From NCBI GenBank assembly GCA_965223045.1, contig CBDCVN010000013.1:1240001-1304000 (forward strand): DNA of 64,000 nt, read 5' to 3'. Positions 35,622-44,735 of this stretch are shown here, piece by piece (the first letter of the stretch is position 1; each line of letters begins with the position of its first letter). Origin of the DNA: CBDCVN01 sp965223045 (GTDB lineage: Bacteria > Deinococcota > Deinococci > Deinococcales > Trueperaceae). Below the pieces are notes generated by a model. The model searched no databases and was not told the DNA's origin. It worked only from the letters and a program-made list of their open reading frames with translations. The position numbers were made by a program, and so were the translations under genes.

Positions 35622-35780
35622 GACTTGTTCAGAAATAAGCTAGCGTGCATTATAAAATGTACAATTGCTCAATTTAAAGCTCCGGAAATGCAAAATGTGA
35701 CAGCTAAGTCTTAGCAAGGGTACAAATCTTTTATCTAATGAGTCAACTATTTGGTCCAACATTTTGTTTCCGAACAACTC
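35622..35780. mobile_element. 159-bp MITE related to the IS5-like elements
   Basis: The left end GACTTGTTCAGAAATAAGC and the inverted right end GAGTTGTTCGGAAAC match the IS5-like terminal repeats. TA dinucleotides flank it (35620-35621 and 35781-35782). It holds no gene, so it would need the IS5-like transposase in trans. To its right (about 35786-35880) are two imperfect copies of a TCTCTGACA...TTATTTAT motif. Confidence 0.8.
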
Positions 35781-35881
35781 TACTATTTATATCTCTGACA
35801 AGGTTATTTATTTAAGATATGAATATCAAACGCTTATCGCATTTCTGCTTCTCTGACAGGATTATTTATGCAAGACATGAG

Positions 35882-36220
35882 TTAAGTTGATTCATAAGTA
35901 TAAGGACTATTTTGCAATTTTAAGGCTTCTATTATATCTATGTACCCTACGAGATAATCATAGTGTAACTCTATATCGTCAATAGTTAAGTCATCATATA
36001 GAAGAGCTTCATTTGGATACTTTTTGTTAGCCTTATCAAGGGCCTTCCTTATGTCTTCATAGATTCTAAGCCATTTAACAACTTCATTATCATATTGTTC
36101 TTCTTCTGTTGTGCGTTCGCCAATAATCTCTTGACTACGTTTAAGATATTTTTTCATCAAGCCCATAACAAAAGATAATAACAGAACGCCAATTGATATG
36201 GAATCTGTTCTGCTGCTCAT
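35882..36220 (-). CDS. Hypothetical membrane-anchored acidic protein
   Basis: 112 residues with an N-terminal hydrophobic segment (ISIGVLLLSFVMGLM) followed by charged helical sequence ending in an acidic YDDLTIDDIELHYDYL stretch. There is no recognisable domain. It lies alone between the MITE and trkH, divergent from trkH. Confidence 0.5.
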   Translation of the reverse strand: MSSRTDSISIGVLLLSFVMGLMKKYLKRSQEIIGERTTEEEQYDNEVVKWLRIYEDIRKALDKANKKYPNEALLYDDLTIDDIELHYDYLVGYIDIIEALKLQNSPYTYEST

Positions 36221-36372
36221 GCTGTGCTAGAAAAATTTAGAGTAAGCGATGATAGCCCAAACCTTTGAGGTTTCTTGGAAAATAACTTTTATGGACAACT
36301 TTGATTAGTACAAAGTAAAGTTGTCATTGAGTAAGAATTTTTTGCTATTCGAGCAAAAATTTGAGGTAAATT

Positions 36373-37809
36373 ATGAGGTTTCTCCTATACATACTTGGTT
36401 TTGGGCTTCTGTTCATAGTTGCTCTAATGGTTTGGTTTATAGTTTATGCTTTGATTCTCCAAGAATCTATATGGGGTTTTCTAATTGCTGCTATTTTGGC
36501 TTTGGCTTTGGCTTTGCCACTTTTACACTTTGGCTCAATTCAACATGACCCTAAAAGACGAGAGGCCTTTGCTGCTATTTTAGCTTTGTGGTTAGTTATT
36601 CCTATAGTTGGTGCTATACCTTTTTGGATTGGCGGGCATCTAACACCCTTAAATTCCCTGTTCGAATCTATGAGTGGTTTTACAGCAACAGGAGCAACTG
36701 TGCTGCAAGACTTTGACAGTTTCCCTAAAACGCTTTTTATGTGGAGGGCATTGACTCAGTGGATAGGCGGAATAGGCATTATTGTGCTCTTTATAGCTGT
36801 GTTCCCGCAGTTGGCAGTTGCTGGACGACAACTTTTCTTTGCAGAAGCACCGGGGCCAACTGAAGAGCGCTTGACACCTCGTTTAAGAAATACATCTAAT
36901 GCGGTACTGCTAGTTTATGCTGGTTTAACTGTTTTGTGCGCTATCTCTTACAAAGTAGCAGGTATGTCCTACTATGATGCTATTGCTCATACATTCACTA
37001 CTATAGCAGCAGGTGGCTTTAGCCCTAACAGTCAAAGCTTTGCTGATTATGCTCCTGCTGTGGACTGGGTTTGCATTGTCTTTATGTTTTTTGCGGGTGT
37101 AAACTTTGCCTTACAATATAGAGCAATTAATGGCAGGCCAAAAGCATTATTAAATAACGTAGAATTTCGTGCCTATGTAGTAATTGTTATTCTAGCTAGT
37201 GTGCTGCTAAGCATAGGGCTTTTTAGTGAATATGGTGTGCTCGAGGCACCAAGACATGCTGTTTTTCAAACTCTTTCCATTATAACTGGTACAGGCTATG
37301 CCTCGGCAGACTTTGCACAATGGTCTCAAAAAGCCGATGCAATTCTGCTTATGTTAATGTTCATAGGTGGTAGCGCTGGTAGCGCTGCTGGAGGAGTAAA
37401 GATAGTACGCTGGCTTATGCTTACTCAAAATGTGCGTCGCGAGATAATGCTTTTCCTGCATCCTCATGCAGTTATTCCTCTTCGTTTAGGCAAACAAATA
37501 GTGGCTGATAGGATTATGCGCAGTGTTACTGCTTTTATTATGATTTATATTGGTATTTTTGCTTTAAGTGCTGTGGCTCTAACATGGTTTGGAGCAGATT
37601 TTATTACAGCTTTCACTGCTTCTATTGCTTGCCTTGGCAATATTGGTCCCGGATTAGCCTCTGTAGGACCTATGGAGAGCTTTGCAGAACTTGCTGCTGT
37701 TAGCCGAGGGATACTGATTTTTGATATGTATGCAGGACGTTTAGAGGTGGTAACAGTCTTTATAATTTTTAGTAGTAGTTTTTGGAGTGTCTCAAGAAGG
37801 AAATCTTAA
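36373..37809 (+). CDS. trkH: TrkH-type potassium uptake membrane subunit
   Basis: 478 residues with about ten membrane helices and the four pore-loop repeats of the Trk/Ktr superfamily: SGFTATGATV, TTIAAGGFSP, SIITGTGYAS and ACLGNIGPGL. It also has GGSAGSAAGGVKIVR. It needs a TrkA/KtrA cytoplasmic partner, not present in this window. ATG 36373 has GAGG upstream. The C terminus is complete and ends just before the convergent fragment. Confidence 0.93.
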   Translation: MRFLLYILGFGLLFIVALMVWFIVYALILQESIWGFLIAAILALALALPLLHFGSIQHDPKRREAFAAILALWLVIPIVGAIPFWIGGHLTPLNSLFESMSGFTATGATVLQDFDSFPKTLFMWRALTQWIGGIGIIVLFIAVFPQLAVAGRQLFFAEAPGPTEERLTPRLRNTSNAVLLVYAGLTVLCAISYKVAGMSYYDAIAHTFTTIAAGGFSPNSQSFADYAPAVDWVCIVFMFFAGVNFALQYRAINGRPKALLNNVEFRAYVVIVILASVLLSIGLFSEYGVLEAPRHAVFQTLSIITGTGYASADFAQWSQKADAILLMLMFIGGSAGSAAGGVKIVRWLMLTQNVRREIMLFLHPHAVIPLRLGKQIVADRIMRSVTAFIMIYIGIFALSAVALTWFGADFITAFTASIACLGNIGPGLASVGPMESFAELAAVSRGILIFDMYAGRLEVVTVFIIFSSSFWSVSRRKS

Positions 37810-37817
37810 TACCGATC

Positions 37818-38000
37818 CTAACGCATTTTAATTTGCATTTCCCCTTTAACAAACCTTTGTGGAATCACATCTGGATATTCATCTCTTAAAGAGTCGCTTA
37901 ATTGCTCGAGTTTTGAATAGTCAAATGTTGAAGGCAGGCTAGCTAGAAATTCAATCATAAATTCGGTAATTGGAGCTTTATTAAAATTGCGAGGCTTCAC
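37818..38000 (-). pseudogene. N-terminal fragment resembling TIGR04255 proteins
   Basis: 60 residues from GTG at 38000: PRNFNKAPITEFMIEF, then a short charged region and a stop at 37818. TIGR04255 proteins begin with a similar PR(x)4-5API(x)E motif but run to about 250 residues, so only the start remains. A CTCGAG site is present. It could instead be a short real protein, but there is no visible support for that. Confidence 0.45.
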
Positions 38001-38041
38001 TATAATAGCTTCAGTAGAGCCTGCAAATATTTATGATTAAG

Positions 38042-39610
38042 TTAATAGTTATTTAGATGTGATTTAGCTCGAGCCCTCCCCAAATTCCAAGCTCGCCAAT
38101 CATTTATCTTCTCAAGCCTAGCAGCTTGCTTATCAAGTAGCTCTTTTATATCCGACTCTTTTCCTTGTGTTTTATAGGCTTTATAGTAACTTACAAGAGT
38201 AGGTACAGTATCTGCACTAAGCCAGCTAAGGTAGTTTCTGTCTAGCTCTAGACTTTTTATACTGCTCGAGCTTCTAGAGTCTTCTTTTCTAATTTCTACA
38301 TCACTTTCTAAACTACGCTCTAGGTTTACCCTTGCTATAAAACCATCAGGATTCACAATATTTAGTGCTATTACACCCATCATGCCTAAAAAAATGTAAC
38401 TCATTGCTATCTTAGGCAATTTTTCAGAAAATAGCTTGGCAAGGAAATAAAGCATAACTATACCAATCCAAAAAATCATAGCCATAGAGTAAAAACGTAA
38501 TTCAGTAAGGCCATAAGTTTCTATGTACAATCCCAAGCGTGTATAAGCTGAGTAAACAACTCCAAATAGCAAAATGACTAGTAAGGAAGCTAAACCTTTA
38601 AAAATGTTTTGGGATAGCTTGTTTTGGGATACCAACCAAAGACCTATGAGCAATAGTAGATGCAGCAAAACTGTTACTGTGACCAATTCAAAAAAACCAC
38701 TACGCCCATACTCAGCATAGGTTAAACCTGCTTGCTCAAGTGCCTGTAAACCACCAAAAAGGTAGTAGAATTGTACTGCCATAAAACCTGCAAAGAGAAC
38801 TACTAAAGAACCAAAAACTAAGATTGTTTCAATTAAACCAAACTGCAAAATAGGCGGAGTGTTAACATTTGCTTTTTGCCAGTTTTCACCAAGCAAATTA
38901 CTTCTTAGCAAGGCTGCAAAAAGTGTTGCAAACATTAAAATCCCGAGCAGATGGTTAAACAAACTATCAAAATCAAGTCTAAAGATGTTGTTTAGGATGT
39001 TTTGAAATATAGGGTCAGCAGAGCTTAATAAGAAACCAAAAATTACTAAGATGGGCACGGCAAAGATTAAACCTCGTAGAAACCCTACAAAAATAAGACT
39101 TTTTTTAGAGCTAAGTTGTGACCAAGGTGTCTCAAACAGTAAAATAAATGGTGAAAAGGGTAATATAAGACCTGCTCGCAAACCGTTTATCAAATAACTA
39201 CTAAAATTACTCTCTTGTAGTGCTTGTGAAGTTGCTCTAGCAGCAAGGAAAAGTAGGCAAAAGATCACTACAAAAAAGTTAAGACTTTGCATAAAAAGTG
39301 AATCTCGCACACAAAAAAGTATGCCAAATAGTAATGTGGGAATTAGCAGCTCGAGACAAGGCCTATTTTTCTGATAGATTGTAAGTAAATAAAGAGCTAC
39401 AACTAGACAAAGAACTGTCAAGCTAAAATTCAAACCCCAAAAAGTTGTCCTTAAAAGCACGTCTGCAACTATACCCACAAGTAAACTAACAACTAAAATC
39501 CCTAAAGCTATGGGGTGTTTTTTTTGAGATTCTTTTTTTAAACTTGCCTCAGCCTCGTTAGTTTCATTAACCTCGTTAACTTTGTTCTTAACTTCATTTT
39601 CTGTTGCCAT
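38042..39610 (-). CDS. DUF4173 polytopic membrane protein
   Basis: 522 residues: an Asn/Glu/Lys-rich cytoplasmic N-terminal tail (about 35 residues), about a dozen membrane helices and a soluble C-terminal region. The core motifs AEYGRSGFFELVTV and TYGLTELRFY are typical of DUF4173 (DUF4153-like) proteins of unknown function. It has its own promoter region, shared divergently with the Nudix gene. Confidence 0.83.
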   Translation of the reverse strand: MATENEVKNKVNEVNETNEAEASLKKESQKKHPIALGILVVSLLVGIVADVLLRTTFWGLNFSLTVLCLVVALYLLTIYQKNRPCLELLIPTLLFGILFCVRDSLFMQSLNFFVVIFCLLFLAARATSQALQESNFSSYLINGLRAGLILPFSPFILLFETPWSQLSSKKSLIFVGFLRGLIFAVPILVIFGFLLSSADPIFQNILNNIFRLDFDSLFNHLLGILMFATLFAALLRSNLLGENWQKANVNTPPILQFGLIETILVFGSLVVLFAGFMAVQFYYLFGGLQALEQAGLTYAEYGRSGFFELVTVTVLLHLLLLIGLWLVSQNKLSQNIFKGLASLLVILLFGVVYSAYTRLGLYIETYGLTELRFYSMAMIFWIGIVMLYFLAKLFSEKLPKIAMSYIFLGMMGVIALNIVNPDGFIARVNLERSLESDVEIRKEDSRSSSSIKSLELDRNYLSWLSADTVPTLVSYYKAYKTQGKESDIKELLDKQAARLEKINDWRAWNLGRARAKSHLNNY

Positions 39611-39673
39611 ACCAATCCTCCAAAAGTTTACTGATATTTAGCAGTGTCAATTTTATACTTAAGTTACACATAG

Positions 39674-39699
39674 TGTGTATGAAGAATATTTCATACACA
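39674..39699. promoter_or_regulatory. Operator-like perfect inverted repeat
   Basis: TGTGTATGAA and its exact complement TTCATACACA are separated by 6 bp, lying between the divergent DUF4173 and Nudix genes and 20 bp before the Nudix GTG. This looks like a dimeric repressor site. No regulator gene is adjacent. Confidence 0.65.
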
Positions 39700-39718
39700 A
39701 ATATGTTACTCTATCAGC

Positions 39719-40306
39719 GTGTCAGAGCTAATTTACTGCTTGGAAGCCGAGAAATTACCTACCCCTAGTGAGCAAGCTAAGGTATTACCTTTAACAAAAG
39801 AGCTGTACGAGCTTATAGCTAGCGAAGGAGTGTTTTTACCTAGGGACAATGTTGAGGAAGATGAAAGTTACAGACAGATTATTCCCTATGCAGTTATACA
39901 GCAAGAGGATAAGGTTTTTCTAGTGGAGCGCCTCAAAAAGGGCAATGAAGCTAGGTTGCACAATTTTTTGTCTATTGGTATTGGTGGACATATTAATAAT
40001 GAAAGTCATCCTAATGCTAGGGATATAATTGAAGGAGGGTTGGCTAAAGAACTTAAAGAAGAGTTGTATATAGGAACTTACATAGTCGAGGCTGTAGGAA
40101 TTTTACATGATAGTGCTAGTCCTGTTTCAAGAGTGCATACAGGTATTCTTTATAAAGTAAAAAGCATTGGTGGAGTGAGTATACGAGAAACTGAGAAGTT
40201 AATGGGTAAATTTGCCTCTTGGCAACAAGTTACTAAGCAATATGATTTTCTAGAAGGTTGGTCTCGAGCAGCTTTAGATTACTTTGCAAAGATAACTAAT
40301 AACTAA
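39719..40306 (+). CDS. Nudix-superfamily phosphoesterase-like protein
   Basis: 195 residues. The central Nudix fold has GIGGHINNE and a degenerate Nudix box (GGLAKELKEEL) preceded by FLVERLKKGNEARLHN. This resembles the predicted phosphoesterase (NUDIX family) group. The start is GTG at 39719. The stop overlaps the next ATG by one base (TAATG), so the two are cotranscribed. The substrate is not predictable. Confidence 0.75.
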   Translation: MSELIYCLEAEKLPTPSEQAKVLPLTKELYELIASEGVFLPRDNVEEDESYRQIIPYAVIQQEDKVFLVERLKKGNEARLHNFLSIGIGGHINNESHPNARDIIEGGLAKELKEELYIGTYIVEAVGILHDSASPVSRVHTGILYKVKSIGGVSIRETEKLMGKFASWQQVTKQYDFLEGWSRAALDYFAKITNN

Positions 40307-41187
40307 TGAATCAGTCTAGAGTAAAAATCAAAATAAACCTTATATTGCGTGTTAAGGCAATTATTAGAAATAAAGAAGAAGTAATCAAATTTGTTAATGC
40401 TATTGCTACTGAACTTGAGAAGTATACGACTATCCTAGATTACTATTTTAGGCAGTACTGGAAAATTCCAGAATATTACGATATTGGTATTGGATTACAG
40501 CCCAAAAATAACCCCAATCAAATTTTTGATAGAATTATGGCATTAACCACAGGCTGGCATTTTCCTGATAAGGATTTGTTAGGCCTTGATAATAAAAAAC
40601 TTTTTAATAAAGACATAGCAACACTAACCAATAATTGGGATTTCATTGAGGAAAATTTGTTAGAGAGTAATTGTGAATGTATTTGGAATAATGCTCCTAA
40701 TACCAAATTTTTGTCACCAAAAATCAAATGGGCTCAACTAACACTAAGCTACGATCCAATTATACCCTACAAACCAAAATTCTCTTTTATTGAAAGAGTA
40801 AGGCTTACAAACTTAGCTAGTCAGAAAGATAAAGAAGATCCTGAGTTACAAACACTTATTGGTAAACGTGGAACTATAGCTGGAGTAGAAGCAAGATTTG
40901 AGGGTATGTATCTTTATACAGTTGATTATTGGCATCATGGGCCTGTTGATCCTTATCAACAACACTGGGAAATAGAATTAGAATCTATGGGCAGTCTTGA
41001 TGAATATGGAGCAACGGCCCCATCACGGATGGTTACGCTGTACGATGAAAAAAGAAAAGGGCATTTGGTTGATGATGTCCACTACTGGCCCATTACTACT
41101 TTCGATGAAGACTTTGAGCATCCCTATACTAAATCAAGCCTTATTTTTCAAACTGTAGACTTTTGGCATTCTGAAAATACTGAATGA
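40306..41187 (+). CDS. Hypothetical protein
   Basis: 293 residues, soluble, with many Trp, Tyr and acidic residues. I recognise no domain. It reads IKINLILRVKAIIRNKEEVIK at its start, and a C-terminal part (LIGKRGTIAGVEARFEGMYL) that looks like a small beta-barrel. It is translationally coupled to the Nudix gene and followed 34 bp later by clpS genes. Confidence 0.7.
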   Translation: MNQSRVKIKINLILRVKAIIRNKEEVIKFVNAIATELEKYTTILDYYFRQYWKIPEYYDIGIGLQPKNNPNQIFDRIMALTTGWHFPDKDLLGLDNKKLFNKDIATLTNNWDFIEENLLESNCECIWNNAPNTKFLSPKIKWAQLTLSYDPIIPYKPKFSFIERVRLTNLASQKDKEDPELQTLIGKRGTIAGVEARFEGMYLYTVDYWHHGPVDPYQQHWEIELESMGSLDEYGATAPSRMVTLYDEKRKGHLVDDVHYWPITTFDEDFEHPYTKSSLIFQTVDFWHSENTE

Positions 41188-41221
41188 TTAAGAGCAAAAC
41201 TTATTAAGAACAAAATTAATT

Positions 41222-41518
41222 ATGTCAAAAACAGAGACTCTTAGTAAACCTAAAGCTAAAACAACAAAGCCGCCTATGTATAAGGTGCTGATTCTAAACG
41301 ATGATTATAGTACATGGGATTTTGTAGTTTATGTGCTTATGCGCTTTTTTCAAAAAAGCCAAAACGAGGCAGAACAGATTACCCGTGATGTTCATTACAA
41401 AGGTGTAGGACTTGCCGGAGTTTACGCTTTTGAATTAGCTGAAACTAAGGTAAATCAAGTTAACAGCACAGCAAGGCAAGAAGGACATCCCTTACGTTGC
41501 ACTATGGAACCTGAATAG
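41222..41518 (+). CDS. ClpS paralogue with altered N-degron pocket
   Basis: 98 residues. The adaptor fold that feeds N-degron substrates to ClpAP is clear: YKVLILNDDYSTWDFVVYVL, HYKGVGLAGVY, AETKVNQVN and HPLRCT. The usual NDDYTPM pocket is NDDYSTW, so the Met gatekeeper (E. coli Met40) is replaced by Trp. Specificity should differ from the adjacent copy (inference). No clpA is in the window. Confidence 0.9.
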   Translation: MSKTETLSKPKAKTTKPPMYKVLILNDDYSTWDFVVYVLMRFFQKSQNEAEQITRDVHYKGVGLAGVYAFELAETKVNQVNSTARQEGHPLRCTMEPE

Positions 41519-41519
41519 T

Positions 41520-41816
41520 ATGTCAAAGACAGATACGCTAAGCAAGAGTAAAGCTAAAACTAGCAAGCCACCCATGTACAAAGTTTTGCTTTTAAATGAT
41601 GACTACACGCCTATGGACTTTGTGGTGTTTATTTTAATGCGTTTTTTTCATAAAAATGAAGCAGAGGCAGTTGATCTTATGAGTAGTGCTCATCAAGAAG
41701 GTGTAGCAGTTGTTGGTGTTTACACCTTTGAAATAGCTGAGACCAAAGTGAGTCAAACTTTACAAGCAGCACAGAAAGAAGGACATCCACTTCGGTGCAC
41801 TATAGAGCCTGAGTGA
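41520..41816 (+). CDS. clpS: ATP-dependent Clp protease adaptor ClpS
   Basis: 98 residues with the canonical pocket LLNDDYTPMDFVV, AHQEG His, AETKVSQ and HPLRCTIEPE. One base separates it from the stop of the first paralogue, so they are one transcript. It delivers substrates with N-terminal Leu, Phe, Tyr or Trp to ClpA/ClpC. Both proteins share a Lys/Ser/Thr-rich N-terminal extension of about 18 residues. Confidence 0.92.
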   Translation: MSKTDTLSKSKAKTSKPPMYKVLLLNDDYTPMDFVVFILMRFFHKNEAEAVDLMSSAHQEGVAVVGVYTFEIAETKVSQTLQAAQKEGHPLRCTIEPE

Positions 41817-41870
41817 TATTGATGAAAAGCCTTGCCACACTTGATATAGGGCAAACTAATCAATTTATAT

Positions 41871-41898
41871 AGTGCAGTATTTTGATTAACACTGCACT
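41871..41898. terminator. Hairpin between convergent genes
   Basis: AGTGCAGT and ACTGCACT form an 8-bp perfect stem with a 12-nt loop between clpS and the convergent GlcG-like gene. There is no long T tract, but position suggests a bidirectional terminator. Confidence 0.55.
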
Positions 41899-41906
41899 GT
41901 TTGCAA

Positions 41907-42641
41907 TCATTCACCTAGGGGGTTACTTGAGGGCAAATTACGACCAATATCAGTAGCTTCGGCACTACATTCAGGGTGACCAAAACCCCCAGCACTTATG
42001 CCATCTTCAATGTCATATATTATGTTGTCATCTCCACTAGCACTTACACCACTGGGTACGTTATCAAGACCAAGGGCATCACGTAATTTCCAAGCAATGT
42101 TGTGGTCTGCACAAGAAGTATCACCACTTACACCAACAGCTCCAACAAGTACACTCTCAGCATTGTAAAGAGCTAAGCCACCACCAAAAACATTTACTCC
42201 GCCAATCTTTTGCTTTACCATAGGGTCTTTTTCTGTACCTATGTCTTCTGATTTTCCACCATAGGCTACAGAGGTATCAACTGGGTTGCTAAACTGTAAA
42301 CCAAATAAACTACCACCGGGTTGTACAGCAGAAAAGAGATTAGCTGTTGATAAGGCTAAAGCAGGTAAGCTAAAGGCATTGGCAGTATTAGCTTTTTGAG
42401 CCGAAATAACACGGCTGCCCGGCCACTGATCTCCACGATCTTCACCAGAAAAAACTACTGCTTGCACTATACCATCTCTGTCTACGATAGTTGCCCACAT
42501 ATGTAGTGCTAGACCACCATTGTCCTCTATCACAACAGCTTGCAGGGCCTCACGAATATCAGCATGACTAGGTAAATCTTGGGCAAAAGATGCTGAAAAT
42601 AAAAGGGGGATGACAAAAAGAAGTAAAAGAAAACTCTTCAT
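41907..42641 (-). CDS. Exported GlcG/HbpS-like heme-binding family protein
   Basis: 244 residues with a signal peptide (cleavage after SFA). The GlcG/HbpS domain shows SRVISAQKANTANAFSLPAL, SLFGLQFSNPVDTSVAYGG, and GGVNVFGGGLALY. The family includes heme-degrading or heme-binding extracellular proteins. The specific role here is unknown. It is monocistronic, transcribed toward clpS. Confidence 0.82.
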   Translation of the reverse strand: MKSFLLLLFVIPLLFSASFAQDLPSHADIREALQAVVIEDNGGLALHMWATIVDRDGIVQAVVFSGEDRGDQWPGSRVISAQKANTANAFSLPALALSTANLFSAVQPGGSLFGLQFSNPVDTSVAYGGKSEDIGTEKDPMVKQKIGGVNVFGGGLALYNAESVLVGAVGVSGDTSCADHNIAWKLRDALGLDNVPSGVSASGDDNIIYDIEDGISAGGFGHPECSAEATDIGRNLPSSNPLGE

Positions 42642-43097
42642 ACAGCTTATCTCCTTATAGTGTGCGTATACATAAGCATTACGTCATGCTTTTTTATAAA
42701 AGTGTTAGCATTTATTAAAAAACTTTATTAAAATATTTTTAATCCTAAATGGCTAAGACGTATAGCCACTATCAAGCACTGAGTCTAAAAAGACTTAGCC
42801 CTGACTACTTTTATGTATATGTTTATACATATGAGTTCAATACCAACCTACTTGGGAATTGGTTTATAGATTGCGTATCAACAACATGCTGACTCATTTT
42901 GCTTATTAGTATACTAGATTAATTTGTTTGCTATAAGCAAACAATGTTAAGATAACACAAGGTTAGTTACCTTAGGATGAAATCCACTTATAAATATAAT
43001 GTGAGAAGACATGTTAAACCTTTGCAGCATGGTGCTTTAAAAGGTAGATTATCTTTTTGTGTTTAAACTTTATAAACCTTAGAGGAGATTTTTTAAA
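42642..43097 (+). other. 456-bp intergenic region before ilvC
   Basis: Contains no credible gene. It has two good inverted repeats, TATGTATATGTTTATACATA near 42813 and GTTTGC/GCAAAC around TATAA near 42931, and an AGAGGAG ribosome site before ilvC. I saw no T-box or leucine-codon leader peptide. It probably holds the promoter and a long 5' leader of ilvC. Confidence 0.5.
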
Positions 43098-44090
43098 ATG
43101 GCAAACATTTACTATGACAATGACGCAAACTTAGAGCATTTACAAGGCAAAACCATAGCAGTACTTGGTTTTGGCTCTCAAGGTCATGCCCATGCACTTA
43201 ATTCTAAAGATAGTGGTATGAATGTTGTAGTGGGCTTACGTGAGGATTCAAGCAGCCGTGCTGAAGCTGAGAAGGCAGGCCTTAAAGTTATGAGTGTTGC
43301 CGAAGCTGCAAAAGCTGCTGATCTTATTATGGTTCTTTTGCCTGATGAAGTACAGGGTAGAGTTTACAGCGAAGAAATAGCACCTCATATTGAAGAGGGT
43401 AACTCTTTACTATTTGCTCACGGCTTTAATATCCACTTTGGACAAGTAGTGCCTCCAAGCAATGTAGATGTTTTTATGGTTGCCCCTAAAGGCCCTGGTC
43501 ATTTAGTGCGTCGTGTTTACACCGAGGGTGCTGGAGTACCTTGCTTGCTAGCTATTCATCAAGATGCTAGTGGGCATGCCAAAGATATAGCTCTTGCTTA
43601 TGCTAAAGCTATAGGAGGAACGAGGGCAGGTGTTTTAGAAACAAGCTTTAGAGAAGAAACAGAAACAGACCTTTTTGGTGAACAGGCTGTACTTTGTGGC
43701 GGCGTAACTGCCCTTATGCAAGCAGGTTTTGAGACCTTAACAGCAGCAGGCTATGACCCTGAGATTGCTTATTTTGAGTGTTTGCATGAGATGAAGTTAA
43801 TTGTGGACTTGATTTATGAAGGTGGTTTAGAGCGTATGCGCTATTCAATTAGCAATACTGCTGAGTATGGTGATTATAGGACAGGGCCACGCATTATTAC
43901 TGAAGAAACTAAAGCTGAAATGAAACGTGTTCTAGCAGAAATCCAGTCAGGAGAGTTTGCTAAAGATTTCTTACTGGAGAACCAAGTAGGACAGCCTCGT
44001 TTAAAAGCAGGTCGTCGTAACACTTCTGCACATAAAGTAAGTGAAACAGGTAAGCGTTTGCGTAAGATGATGTCATTTATTGGTAGTTAA
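43098..44090 (+). CDS. ilvC: Ketol-acid reductoisomerase
   Basis: A 330-residue class I enzyme of branched-chain amino-acid synthesis that isomerises and reduces acetolactate. The NADP Rossmann motif GFGSQGHAHA is at 24-33, followed by VMVLLPDE-type strands and the knotted C-terminal domain with LFGEQAVLCGG and FECLHEMKLIVDLIYEGG, which carry the Mg ligands. The length is complete. Other ilv genes are not in the window. A strong AGAGGAG precedes the ATG. Confidence 0.96.
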   Translation: MANIYYDNDANLEHLQGKTIAVLGFGSQGHAHALNSKDSGMNVVVGLREDSSSRAEAEKAGLKVMSVAEAAKAADLIMVLLPDEVQGRVYSEEIAPHIEEGNSLLFAHGFNIHFGQVVPPSNVDVFMVAPKGPGHLVRRVYTEGAGVPCLLAIHQDASGHAKDIALAYAKAIGGTRAGVLETSFREETETDLFGEQAVLCGGVTALMQAGFETLTAAGYDPEIAYFECLHEMKLIVDLIYEGGLERMRYSISNTAEYGDYRTGPRIITEETKAEMKRVLAEIQSGEFAKDFLLENQVGQPRLKAGRRNTSAHKVSETGKRLRKMMSFIGS

Positions 44091-44099
44091 TTAAACATT

Positions 44100-44477
44100 A
44101 TGAAAATGCCTATTGCTGCTGTACTTGTCTATATTCCTAAACAAGATCATATAAAGGCACTTGATTGGTATCAAAAAGCATTCCCACAGGCAAGAAGAGT
44201 TGAGCTACAAGAGTTTAATTTTACTTATCTTGATCTAGAAGGAGTTTCTCTAGAAATAGTTACAGCTGATGAAAAAATTGGGACAGGTGTGGCCGGCTCT
44301 GTCACATATTGGTCATGTGATGATTTTGAGCTGAACCTTAGCTATCTTTTGAATCTTGGTGCCACAATGTTTCGTGGCCCTTTAAATATAGAAGGTGGCA
44401 TGAGAATGTGCCAAGTTAAAGACCCATGGGGTAATGCTATAGGCATTCGGGGTTTATCGAGAAATGGCTGGACTTGA
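44100..44477 (+). CDS. VOC (glyoxalase-like) family protein
   Basis: 125 residues with paired beta-alpha-beta-beta-beta modules: IPKQDHIKALDWYQKAF and YLDLEGVSLEIVTA, then CQVKDPWGNAIGI at the end. This is typical of the vicinal-oxygen-chelate fold. The usual N-terminal His ligand is not clear, and Glu/Asp positions remain. It follows ilvC by nine bases and is probably cotranscribed, without an obvious pathway link. Confidence 0.8.
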   Translation: MKMPIAAVLVYIPKQDHIKALDWYQKAFPQARRVELQEFNFTYLDLEGVSLEIVTADEKIGTGVAGSVTYWSCDDFELNLSYLLNLGATMFRGPLNIEGGMRMCQVKDPWGNAIGIRGLSRNGWT

Positions 44478-44627
44478 ATTTTTGGTAGTCCTATACATGT
44501 AATGATGCATTACAATAAAAGTTTATCCATTTAAGATCATTACTACTTCTGTAGGCTTACCAAAATTCTAATAAAACTCCCTATCAAAGCTCATAGTTGA
44601 AACCCATGCCTAGAAAGCAATTCTCCT

Positions 44628-44735
44628 ATCGTATTTTATAACAAGACGATAATAAAACGCTGATGATACGATGGCTTTTTTATACTTTGATCGTAAGCGA
44701 GGGAAACCCCTCAAAAGTATCAAAGGAGTAACACC
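44628..44735 (+). promoter_or_regulatory. Structured mRNA leader, copy 1 (candidate riboswitch or attenuator)
   Basis: ATCGTAT (44628-44634) pairs with ATACGAT (44666-44672). GAGGG (44699-44703) pairs with CCCTC (44708-44712) over an AAAC loop. CTTTGAT (44685-44691) pairs with ATCAAAG (44719-44725), which overlaps the AAGGAG ribosome site. About 90 nt recur before the PIG-L gene at 48865. This fits translational control by RNA folding. The ligand is unknown. Confidence 0.6.

Noticed and set aside
36321..36548. 75-codon open frame overlapping the trkH start
   Set aside because: It is in another frame of a clear TrkH coding region and has no ribosome site.
42642..43097. T-box or leucine attenuator before ilvC
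   Set aside because: I found no T-box consensus and no Leu/Val/Ile-rich leader peptide with a clear terminator, only two inverted repeats.
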